64,000 bases of DNA. Origin: an uncultured Neokomagataea sp. GTDB taxonomy: Bacteria; Pseudomonadota; Alphaproteobacteria; Acetobacterales; Acetobacteraceae. How positions within the stretch are numbered: the stretch's first letter is position 1; each line of letters starts with the position of its first letter. Both the position numbers and the translations under genes were made by a program. Positions 38,634 to 45,420 of the stretch are shown one piece after another. A model generated the notes under the pieces. It saw only the letters and a program-made list of their open reading frames with translations, had not been told where the DNA came from and made no database searches. The stretch lies in assembly GCF_946476835.1 (NCBI RefSeq), contig NZ_CAMKWA010000007.1, positions 58,388 to 122,387 on the forward strand. The letters are read 5' to 3'.

Positions 38634-38815
38634 GATGGTTCCCCTTGTGCGGTGGTGCGTGTGGCGGCGGGGGAGCGTCGGTGGTCAAGTTGGGCCAAGC
38701 GCGCGCGGGCACGGCGTAAGCGCAACGTGGCCGATACGCCAAGGAAAAGCGCGGTTCCTAAGACCAAGCCGTAAGATGCGACGATATAGTCCCAGTGGTG
38801 CGGCAAGGTTATCAT
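38630..38815 (-). CDS. ccmD: Heme exporter accessory protein CcmD
   Basis: A 61-residue small membrane protein with one helix (about 10-29) and a basic cytoplasmic tail, in the standard position between ccmC and ccmE. It helps release holo-CcmE from the CcmABC complex. The opening H-x-D-Y-I-V-A-S-Y-G is typical of CcmD. It overlaps neighbours by four bases on both sides. Confidence 0.92.
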   Translation of the reverse strand: MITLPHHWDYIVASYGLVLGTALFLGVSATLRLRRARARLAQLDHRRSPAATRTTAQGEPS

Positions 38816-39633
38816 AGGGGTGGAGCCTCTGGCAGTTCGGTGGTGTGCGCTGGTGCGGTGTGGGGAGTGGAGATGGATGCTGTACGATTGCGCGAGCGGG
38901 TGAGAATTTGCCGGGTGCGGCTCTCAAAAATGCCAGAGCTAATGCGGGCGATAATGACCGCACCAGTGCCGAAACTAAAGCCGATCGTGGTGATGAGCAA
39001 AGGCCACAGCATGCTCATGGACATGGTGGGCGCACCGGTGAGGGTGATGCTGTCTGGCTGGTGCAGGGTGTTCCACCATTGGACGCTGAATTTGATGATC
39101 GGCAGATCAATGGCACCGGCAAGGGCGAGGATACCTGCCGCGCGTTGTCCACGGGCGGGATCATCAAACGCACGAATGAGCGTGATATGCCCGAGGTAGA
39201 GGAAGAACAGCACAAGCATGGAGGTCAGCCGTGCATCCCAAACCCACCATGCGCCCCACATGGGTTTGCCCCATAATGAGCCAGTGATGAGGCAAAGCGC
39301 TGTTGCGCAGGCTCCGACCGGCCCGATCTCAAGGGCGGCTAGGTCAGCCAATGGGTGCCGCCAGACGAGGGATAGCAACCCGCAGACGGCCAGCCCAAGA
39401 TAGCATGAGGAGGCGAGCCACGCTGTGGGGACGTGAATATACATGATGCGGACAGTATCGCCCTGCTGCCAGTCTGCTGGAGCATAAACTAGCCCCCAAG
39501 CCACACCGACTGTTAAACAGATCAGTGCAAGTGCTGTGAAGATCGGGAGGACAACACGGGCCAAGCGTAGAAACTGGCCGGGGTTGGCATAGCGATGCAA
39601 TAAACTGGGCGTTGGTCGCACTGTGTCTCTCAT
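38812..39633 (-). CDS. ccmC: Heme handling protein CcmC
   Basis: A 273-residue membrane protein with six helices and the tryptophan-rich motif WGAWWVWD, plus conserved histidines (one in MYIHVPTAW) that position heme for attachment to CcmE. It is the first gene of the visible ccm operon. The partner ABC genes ccmA and ccmB are not in the window and must lie elsewhere. The ATG at 39633 has no strong ribosome site, so the start is tentative. It is divergent from the EVE gene. Confidence 0.95.
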   Translation of the reverse strand: MRDTVRPTPSLLHRYANPGQFLRLARVVLPIFTALALICLTVGVAWGLVYAPADWQQGDTVRIMYIHVPTAWLASSCYLGLAVCGLLSLVWRHPLADLAALEIGPVGACATALCLITGSLWGKPMWGAWWVWDARLTSMLVLFFLYLGHITLIRAFDDPARGQRAAGILALAGAIDLPIIKFSVQWWNTLHQPDSITLTGAPTMSMSMLWPLLITTIGFSFGTGAVIIARISSGIFESRTRQILTRSRNRTASISTPHTAPAHTTELPEAPPL

Positions 39634-39782
39634 CTCTGTTGCGCTCGGGCCTGTCCCAGATAGTCGTTACCGGTTTTTGCTGGAAGAGGTGTGCTGTCTC
39701 TTTCTTCCTATGACTGTTATCACAAAATCCGTGATGAGCAGTGGCATGTTATGTTTGAGGCTGCGTGAAGGAGAACGGTGAA

Positions 39783-40199
39783 ATGGCCTATTGGTTGATT
39801 AAGTCTGAGCCAGAAGCATTTTCATGGGCACAACAAGTTGAGAATGATGTTGAGCCATGGACCGGGGTTCGTAACTATCAGGCGCGGAATAATCTCTCTG
39901 CGATGCGCTGTGGAGACTTGGCATTATTTTACCATTCCGTCAGCGAAAAGCGGATTGTTGGCGTCGTTGAGGTGGTGAAAGAAGCGTATGCAGACCCGAC
40001 GGCGGATGATACGCGTTGGGTTTGTGTGGATGTACGGGCCAAGGGGGCGTTTTCCTCTCCGGTGACATTGGCGGAGATTAAAGCAGACCCTGCTTTGGTC
40101 GATATGGCGTTATTGAAGCAGTCACGTCTGTCTGTTGCTCCCGTAACGGATGAAGAGTTTGCTTATTTGACCCGTTTAGGGGCGTGGAACGAGAAATGA
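39783..40199 (+). CDS. EVE domain protein (modified-base reader fold)
   Basis: A 138-residue protein consisting of a single EVE domain, related to YTH/PUA folds. Family marks are YWLIKSEPEAFSW at the N-terminus, WTGVRNYQARNNL, and GDLALFYHS, followed by G-V-V-E-V. EVE domains are thought to recognise modified bases in DNA or RNA, and bacterial stand-alone members are often near other housekeeping genes. The ATG at 39783 follows GAAGGAGA. Its stop codon lies within a large inverted repeat (40182-40233). Confidence 0.93.
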   Translation: MAYWLIKSEPEAFSWAQQVENDVEPWTGVRNYQARNNLSAMRCGDLALFYHSVSEKRIVGVVEVVKEAYADPTADDTRWVCVDVRAKGAFSSPVTLAEIKADPALVDMALLKQSRLSVAPVTDEEFAYLTRLGAWNEK

Positions 40200-40233
40200 C
40201 GTGCCGTGGAACGAAGTATTTCTCGTTCCACGC
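40182..40233. repeat. Inverted repeat with two alternative stems after the EVE gene
   Basis: A perfect 16-bp arm pair (40182-40197 with 40218-40233) spans the EVE stop codon. A further copy of CGTGGAACGA (40205-40214) in the loop can pair with TCGTTCCACG (40223-40232) instead, giving a compact hairpin with an eight-base loop. The two forms exclude each other. No T-run follows, so it is not a plain terminator. Confidence 0.75.
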
Positions 40234-40242
40234 GGTATCTCG

Positions 40243-40782
40243 TTAGTGAATGTCGGACGAATCACCATTTACGAGCAGGTCTGTAGAACCTTTGGTGGTC
40301 TGGCCGGCATAGCTGCTGGGTGTGCGGTCGCTCTGATAAGGGGCGATGACAGGCGCATTAAATTTTACAGGCATGCCAAAGATACTGAAATGAGAGGGCA
40401 GATTGTTGGGGCCATTTGTGCGCTGCTGTGCGTTGCCACCGGGTAGGCCGAGTGGTGCGTGGGTGCGGGCTTGTGCGCTGAAATTGCTCAGCGTTGCCTC
40501 TGTGTCTTCTACTTCTGTGTAGCCATGTGGTGGTGGGGGAGCGCCGCCATCCGGCAGGGCCACCTGTTGGGCCGGGGTAAGAGGTTTTTCGGGGCTATTG
40601 TTCAGCATATGCGCAGCGTTGGGGGGAATCTGCGGTAGGGTGCTTGTATCGCCAGCATGATGTGTGTGTGCGGCGTAAGCAAGGCATGGGGCCATACTGA
40701 ACAGAAGGGCGGTTGCACGGAGTTTTTTAAGAACAGCAGCCCGTATATGTGAGGGAGCGTCCTTGTAAAAAGCAATGGTCAT
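40243..40782 (-). CDS. Secreted Pro/Ala-rich protein of unknown function
   Basis: A 179-residue protein with a basic N-terminus and hydrophobic stretch ending in a probable signal peptidase site (LAYA-AH). The mature part is low-complexity, rich in Pro, Asn, Ser, Thr and His, with segments such as GAPPPPHGYTEVED. I recognise no family. The ATG at 40782 has AAGGA at seven bases; an upstream extension to 40899 would cross the divergent EcsC promoter and is not used. It converges on the EVE gene across the inverted repeat. Confidence 0.6.
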   Translation of the reverse strand: MTIAFYKDAPSHIRAAVLKKLRATALLFSMAPCLAYAAHTHHAGDTSTLPQIPPNAAHMLNNSPEKPLTPAQQVALPDGGAPPPPHGYTEVEDTEATLSNFSAQARTHAPLGLPGGNAQQRTNGPNNLPSHFSIFGMPVKFNAPVIAPYQSDRTPSSYAGQTTKGSTDLLVNGDSSDIH

Positions 40783-40897
40783 GCTGCCGTCCTTCATTGC
40801 GGGATGATTGAGCTTAATTGCCAAGTTTCCCAATACTGTATGAAACCTGCTATCCACTAAACGGTTTCCCGTCCAATAAACAGGAGTTTTGACCGTC

Positions 40898-41734
40898 ATG
40901 ACTGTAACGAATGGCGCACAGCTTCCGTCTAGCGAATTCGTCTCGCGGGCGCTGGATGGTGAGGCATTAGCCCAATTACAAGCTGTATTGGCGCGGGTTG
41001 AACAAGGGCGTGGGACTCTTGTGCGCTTGGCTGACTTGATGGGCGGTGCCGTGGGGCAGGTGACGCGTCTTGGGATGCGTGGCCTAGGGATGGCGCCTGC
41101 TGTTCAGCAGCGAATCGAACAAACTGCTGAGAAAGCGTTGCGGCATGCTTTTGATGTCGCGATTGTTGGGATGGCTAAGGAGGGCGAGGTCACGCCTTCT
41201 GTATGGCGTGAGAATGCGAGCCAAGCCGTGGTGGCTGTCTCCGGTGCGCTGGGCGGCTTTGGTGGTGTGTTCGGGTTAGCGCCTGATATTGGCGTGACTA
41301 CACTGACAATCATGCGTGAGATTGCGCGGATTGCGCGTGAAGAAGGCGAAGACCTAACATCAGAAGACACGCGTCATGCGTGTTTGGAAGTCTTCGCGCT
41401 GCGGAGTTTCCCATCGCGCAATAGTGGTGAGGAGGGGGAGCTTGGCTTCTTCTCTGCGCGTGCTTTGCTGCGTGGCCGCCCGATCGTCATGTTGATGTCT
41501 GAAGTGGCGGCGCATTATGGCATCGGGTTGTCACGCAAATTTGCATTGCAGATGGTGCCGGTTGCGGGCGCTTTGTGTGGTGCGTCTTTGAATGCGGCGT
41601 TTTTGTCACATTATCGCGCGTTGGCACGGGCGCATTTTACCATTCGCCGTCTTGAGCGGAAGCATGGCCGTGCTGTGCATGAGGCCGCGGTGGATTTGCA
41701 CGCGGCAGGCCCGGATTCTTCTGAAGCCTTTTAG
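40898..41734 (+). CDS. EcsC family protein
   Basis: A 278-residue protein matching the EcsC family: an amphipathic helical N-terminus, a Gly-rich GALGGFGGVFGLAPDIGVTT block, then I-A-R-x-Y/E-G-E-D-like 'REIARIAREEGEDL', a conserved E-V-F-A-L stretch, and a hydrophobic VPVAGALCGASLNAAF segment near the end. The family is named from the Bacillus ecs locus, where it lies beside an ABC transporter; no biochemical role is established. The ATG at 40898 follows CAGGAG. No ABC transporter lies nearby. Confidence 0.82.
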   Translation: MTVTNGAQLPSSEFVSRALDGEALAQLQAVLARVEQGRGTLVRLADLMGGAVGQVTRLGMRGLGMAPAVQQRIEQTAEKALRHAFDVAIVGMAKEGEVTPSVWRENASQAVVAVSGALGGFGGVFGLAPDIGVTTLTIMREIARIAREEGEDLTSEDTRHACLEVFALRSFPSRNSGEEGELGFFSARALLRGRPIVMLMSEVAAHYGIGLSRKFALQMVPVAGALCGASLNAAFLSHYRALARAHFTIRRLERKHGRAVHEAAVDLHAAGPDSSEAF

Positions 41735-41748
41735 AACACTCTGGTTTG

Positions 41749-41788
41749 AGCCGAATGTTCTGGAGTTTAGGACGTTCGGCTGAGTTTT
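41749..41788. terminator. Terminator after the EcsC gene
   Basis: A 13-bp stem (41749-41761 with 41769-41781), including two G-U pairs, has a seven-base loop and is followed by a short T-run. The small membrane gene on the other strand ends within it. Confidence 0.65.
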
Positions 41789-41931
41789 CTGATCTCAAAG
41801 AGTGCGGAGACGAAAAAACCTGCCAGCATGCATTTTCCGAGCAGGAACATAAGGGGGGCAGCGTCAGGTTGAAGGACGCTCATGATGCCGGCGATTAGTG
41901 CGCCGGACAGATACACAAAGGCGAGCGGCAT
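41767..41931 (-). CDS. Small membrane protein of unknown function
   Basis: A 54-residue protein with two hydrophobic segments (about 3-18 and 26-46) and a basic end. The ATG at 41931 has GGAG nine bases upstream; a longer frame reaches 41973. The segments LAFVYLSGALIAGIM and FLLGKCMLAGFFVSALFEI are plausible membrane helices. I recognise no family. Its stop falls in the terminator stem after EcsC. Coding status rests on the ribosome site and membrane pattern only. Confidence 0.5.
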   Translation of the reverse strand: MPLAFVYLSGALIAGIMSVLQPDAAPLMFLLGKCMLAGFFVSALFEIRKLSRTS

Positions 41932-42037
41932 CGTACAGGCTCCATAGTTGTGATGTGGAAGGGTGGAAACCACGCATGATGCGTATCATATGCCGTGTTC
42001 ATAGTGCTAGCGCACGATTTCAGGAGTATGGCGACGC

Positions 42038-42715
42038 ATGATTGAAACGCTATTGGAGCGTTTGACGCCGGATATGCTGTTGCAGGCTTATGCTGCGGGT
42101 GTGTTTCCCATGGCTCCGGACCGGGAAAGCCTTGAGCTGTCGTGGTATAGTCCAGAGGAGCGTGGCATTATCCCGCTGGATGGTATGACGATACCGCGGC
42201 GATTGATGCGGACTGTTCGTTCCGGGGCTTTTACCGTGACGGCGGATCGTGACTTTCAAGCGGTGATCAGGGCCTGCGCGGAACCAGCACCCGGCCGTGA
42301 AGAAACATGGATTAGCGAACGCTTGCAGCATCTTTATGAAGCGCTCTTCGCTTTGGGGCATGCCCATTCGGTTGAAGTGTGGGACGGTGAGGTGCTGGTC
42401 GGTGGTTTGTACGGTGTGTCCATCGGCGGGGTTTTTTGTGGTGAGAGTATGTTCTCACGGGTGCGCGATGTTTCAAAAATTGCGTTGGTGCATTTGGTGG
42501 CTGGGTTAAGGCATGGCGGATTTTGCTTGTTGGATACGCAGTATACAACGCCGCATTTGATGCGTTTAGGCGGGGTTGGTATTTCAGGGCAGCGTTATCG
42601 TGCGCTGTTGGAAAAGGCCTTGCCGGTTGAGGCTGTTTGGCCTGAAAATTTTTCATTGGCTGCGCTGCGGTCAGAGATCGAGAGACTTCATCCTCCGGAA
42701 AGGGTACGTTCATGA
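42038..42715 (+). CDS. aat: Leucyl/phenylalanyl-tRNA-protein transferase
   Basis: The N-end rule enzyme that adds Leu or Phe to proteins with N-terminal Lys or Arg, marking them for ClpSAP. It has 225 residues. Family marks are LLQAYAAGVFPM, the WYSPEERGIIPLD block, ETWI, and GGLYGVSIGGVFCGESMFS, with DTQYTTPHL near the end. It overlaps the next gene by four bases (ATGA), beginning a three-gene unit with two secreted paralogues, an association I cannot explain by known function. Confidence 0.96.
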   Translation: MIETLLERLTPDMLLQAYAAGVFPMAPDRESLELSWYSPEERGIIPLDGMTIPRRLMRTVRSGAFTVTADRDFQAVIRACAEPAPGREETWISERLQHLYEALFALGHAHSVEVWDGEVLVGGLYGVSIGGVFCGESMFSRVRDVSKIALVHLVAGLRHGGFCLLDTQYTTPHLMRLGGVGISGQRYRALLEKALPVEAVWPENFSLAALRSEIERLHPPERVRS

Positions 42716-43557
42716 AATCAGCTCTAGACCGATTGAAGCGAACGGCACCGCAGGCGTTACGTTGTGGTGTATGTGCGGCTGTTATTGGTGGGTTAGGCGT
42801 GGGGCACGCCCTTGCTGCGACGGATGGAGATCATCCACGCTTGGCTCCGATGCGTGATGTGACAGTAGTGTACCACCTCTCGCCACAGACATCTGGTGCA
42901 GTCGGTGCTGGTAAAGATGTGAAAGTCGCCTTTTCAGGCTCGGGTGACCTGGTGCGCATTGATTCTGCTGATGGGCAAGGTGTGACGATTTTGGATCGTC
43001 CGCATAATGTGGTCACGTTGATCATGTTGGAGCAGCATCTTTATACGCAGCTGCACGCTAAGCAGGGGTTACATAACCCGTTTTTGCTTGATCTTTCGAT
43101 GACCTATACGCGCACAGGCCATGATGTGATTGCGGGTGTGCCGTGTGTGCAGTGGGATGTGTCGAACACGCATGGCAAGGCGCAGGCGTGCGTGACGGAT
43201 GATGGCGTGATCCTTGCAGAGAATGGTGTGGATGCAGATGGTGCGGAGGGGGCTATCCGTGCTGTATCCGTGACATATAAGGATTTACCAAGCGCGACCT
43301 TTGCGCCACCGGATGGCTTCCATCGTTTGTCAGCCAAGCCTCATGCGCCGGGTACGTCATCTGCTGTGGCACCGCCGCCTTCTGCGCCTTTAGTGGACGG
43401 AAATAGTACGGTGGTGCCGAATGTGGAGGGTGGAGAGCCGCCAGTATCGAATGACTCCGTCACAGATGGGACGGTTTCTCAGCCGGATCAGCCGCCAAGT
43501 CTTTCTGGGAGTGCGCCTGAAGGTGGGCCTTCGCCGAGTGTAGGGGGCGGGCAGTGA
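42712..43557 (+). CDS. Exported protein of unknown function, paralogue A
   Basis: A 281-residue protein with a signal peptide (cleavage near GHALAA). The mature N-terminal domain of about 170 residues is predicted to be beta-rich; the C-terminal 70 residues are a Pro/Ser/Gly-rich tail. It shares an ordered set of motifs with the next gene: AGVPCVQWD, then ACVTDDGVILAENG, then FAPPDGFHR. This layout is reminiscent of LolA-like or DUF4412-like periplasmic proteins, but the match is weak. The start overlaps aat (ATGA) and the stop overlaps the next start (GTGA). Confidence 0.7.
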   Translation: MKSALDRLKRTAPQALRCGVCAAVIGGLGVGHALAATDGDHPRLAPMRDVTVVYHLSPQTSGAVGAGKDVKVAFSGSGDLVRIDSADGQGVTILDRPHNVVTLIMLEQHLYTQLHAKQGLHNPFLLDLSMTYTRTGHDVIAGVPCVQWDVSNTHGKAQACVTDDGVILAENGVDADGAEGAIRAVSVTYKDLPSATFAPPDGFHRLSAKPHAPGTSSAVAPPPSAPLVDGNSTVVPNVEGGEPPVSNDSVTDGTVSQPDQPPSLSGSAPEGGPSPSVGGGQ

Positions 43558-44153
43558 CATCGTCGATGAAGTCTTGGTTGGTTTGTGGTGTCTTAGGGTG
43601 CGGTCTGGTTGGGCAGGCCGTGGCGCAAGATGCAGGGGCAGAAGGGCAAAGTGTTAGCCCACTTTCTGCACCGTATGTGACGCCCAGTGTTGATGCGGAT
43701 ATTGATTACGTCATGAACGGCCCTAATGGGGCAAAACTGCACCAGCGGATGCGTTGGAGTGCGGCTTTGTGGCGTCAGCGTGTTGAATTGGAAGGTTCGG
43801 CTACGGTGATGCTGACCGATTACCGGAACCATCGTTTGATGGTGCTGAACACGGTCGATCATAGTGCGACGGTTGTACCGGCTCCTGGCAGTTCTTTTAC
43901 GCCACCGGGCGTGTCTGCGCCGGGTGTATGGCATCAGATTGGGCCAGCAACGATCGCGGGCCAAGCATGCACCGTGTGGGAAAGTGGCGATAACGTGAAG
44001 CAGCCGACGGATTTCTGTTACACGACAGATGGGCTGTTGTTAGGCGCGACGCAGGGCGGGCGCTTGGTTGTTCAGGCGCATAGCGTGGAGCGTAAAGCAC
44101 AGGATACAGCTCTTTTTGATCCGCCATTGGGGTATCATCGGCAAGATAAATAA
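43554..44153 (+). CDS. Exported protein of unknown function, paralogue B
   Basis: A 199-residue protein with a signal peptide ending at AVAQ. It is a diverged paralogue of its upstream neighbour: the motifs IAGQACTVWE, DFCYTTDGLLLGATQG and LFDPPLGYHR occur in the same order and spacing, and an earlier VMLTDYRNHRLMVL matches VTILDRPHNVVTLIML of the partner. It lacks the long Pro-rich tail. The GTG start at 43554 is coupled to the previous stop. Both keep one Cys in each of two motifs, which could form a disulfide. No function is assigned. Confidence 0.7.
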   Translation: MTSSMKSWLVCGVLGCGLVGQAVAQDAGAEGQSVSPLSAPYVTPSVDADIDYVMNGPNGAKLHQRMRWSAALWRQRVELEGSATVMLTDYRNHRLMVLNTVDHSATVVPAPGSSFTPPGVSAPGVWHQIGPATIAGQACTVWESGDNVKQPTDFCYTTDGLLLGATQGGRLVVQAHSVERKAQDTALFDPPLGYHRQDK

Positions 44154-44355
44154 TGCTGCGTGCAGGGTGCTTGGTAAGGCATGAAGGGGTGTTACAATTT
44201 CTTCTGTTCTTGCCATGATCTGTGTCTTTTTCCGCCATGATCGGGGTGCAGTCTTCTCAACATTAGGAGGGGCATCAGCAGAGTGATGTCCGGTCGAGCC
44301 AAGTGACGCCAGCATCGTTGGTAGGCTTGTGCCCAGGATAACAAGGAGAATAGCC

Positions 44356-44784
44356 ATGCGTCGTTTTGCACGTGCTGCAGTGGCTGCTGTTTCTGTTTTG
44401 GCTCTGTCGGGTGTTGTCGCTCCGGGAATGGTTGTGACACAGGCTCATGCACATGGCGGCTGGGGTGGTGGCCCTTCCGGCTGGGGGGGGCGTGGCCCCG
44501 GTTGGGGCGGTGGTCCGCCTATGGGTGGTGGCGGCTGGCACCATCATAACAACACGGGTGCGGTGATTGGCGGCATTCTGGGTGGGTTGGCTGTTGGTGC
44601 TGTGGGTGGGGCGATACTGAGCCATCAGGGGCCGCCTCCTGTTATGTACGGCCCTCCGGCTCCGCCCGTCGTGTATGCGCCCCCGCCTGTCATTTACGGG
44701 CCGCCTCCGCCGCCTGTGGTGTATGCACCGCCGCCGACAGTTGTGTATGGCGCGCCGCCGGTCGTGATGTATCGGGGTTATTGA
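44356..44784 (+). CDS. Secreted Gly-rich and Pro/Tyr-repeat protein
   Basis: A 142-residue exported protein. A signal peptide (basic RRFAR, then hydrophobic stretch, ending in AHA) is followed by a Trp/Gly-rich region, a His cluster, a glycine-zipper-like helix (GAVIGGILGGLAVGAVGGAI) and a C-terminal tandem of PP-x-V-V-Y-x-P/G-P-P units with regularly placed Tyr. Glycine zippers tend to insert in or line the outer membrane; the Pro/Tyr repeat suggests an extended structural segment. The ATG at 44356 follows AAGGAGA. No named family is recognised. Confidence 0.7.
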   Translation: MRRFARAAVAAVSVLALSGVVAPGMVVTQAHAHGGWGGGPSGWGGRGPGWGGGPPMGGGGWHHHNNTGAVIGGILGGLAVGAVGGAILSHQGPPPVMYGPPAPPVVYAPPPVIYGPPPPPVVYAPPPTVVYGAPPVVMYRGY

Positions 44785-44840
44785 TGATTTTAGGGCGCCT
44801 TTTCCTTGCTTGGGAAGGGGCGCTCAGGCAATGGTAGTGT

Positions 44841-45317
44841 ATGACTGATATTGTGCTGAAACCGGGTGATCTTGCACCTGCTGTCTCTTTGTCTTTGGCT
44901 GATGGGCGCGTATTGCAAAATGCTGACCTCGCTGGGCAGCCTTATCTTTTGTATTTCTACCCCAAGGCTGATACGCCGGGCTGTACGACGCAGGCATGTG
45001 CGATCCGTGACAGTAAAGACAGCTTAGCTTCTTTGGGTGTTACCATTATTGGGGTCAGCCCCGATCCAATCGCAAAAATTCAGAAATTTGATACGAAATA
45101 CACGCTGGGTTTCCCGTTAGCGTCTGACGAAGATCACGCTGTTGCTGAGGCTTATGGCACATGGGTAGAGAAATCCATGTATGGGCGTAAATATATGGGG
45201 ATGGAGCGTAGCTCTTTCTTGGTGGACAGGGCCGGTGTGATCCGCTTTATCTGGCGCAAAGTGAAGCCAGCGGATCATGTGCGCTTGGTGACAGAGGCTT
45301 TGGCGCAGCTTTCGTAA
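44841..45317 (+). CDS. bcp: Thiol peroxidase of the Bcp/PrxQ family
   Basis: An atypical 2-Cys peroxiredoxin of 158 residues that reduces peroxides using thioredoxin. The peroxidatic C48 and resolving C53 are in DTPGCTTQACAIRDS. The protein is cytoplasmic and of normal length. There is a weak G-U-rich hairpin in the gap before it (44803-44832). It stands alone between the Gly/Pro protein and the large YhdP-like gene. Confidence 0.95.
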   Translation: MTDIVLKPGDLAPAVSLSLADGRVLQNADLAGQPYLLYFYPKADTPGCTTQACAIRDSKDSLASLGVTIIGVSPDPIAKIQKFDTKYTLGFPLASDEDHAVAEAYGTWVEKSMYGRKYMGMERSSFLVDRAGVIRFIWRKVKPADHVRLVTEALAQLS

Positions 45318-45420
45318 GCGCTGGTAGTGTTTGAGTGTCTGGCGTTTTGGTTTGAAGGGTTCTCGCTAGGCTGTTTCTGACGTTGAACCTAGGGAACCGG
45401 GGTGCCCGGATTTTTTGAAC

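Noticed and set aside
44803..44832. Hairpin before bcp as a terminator
   Set aside because: The stem depends on several G-U pairs and no T-run follows.
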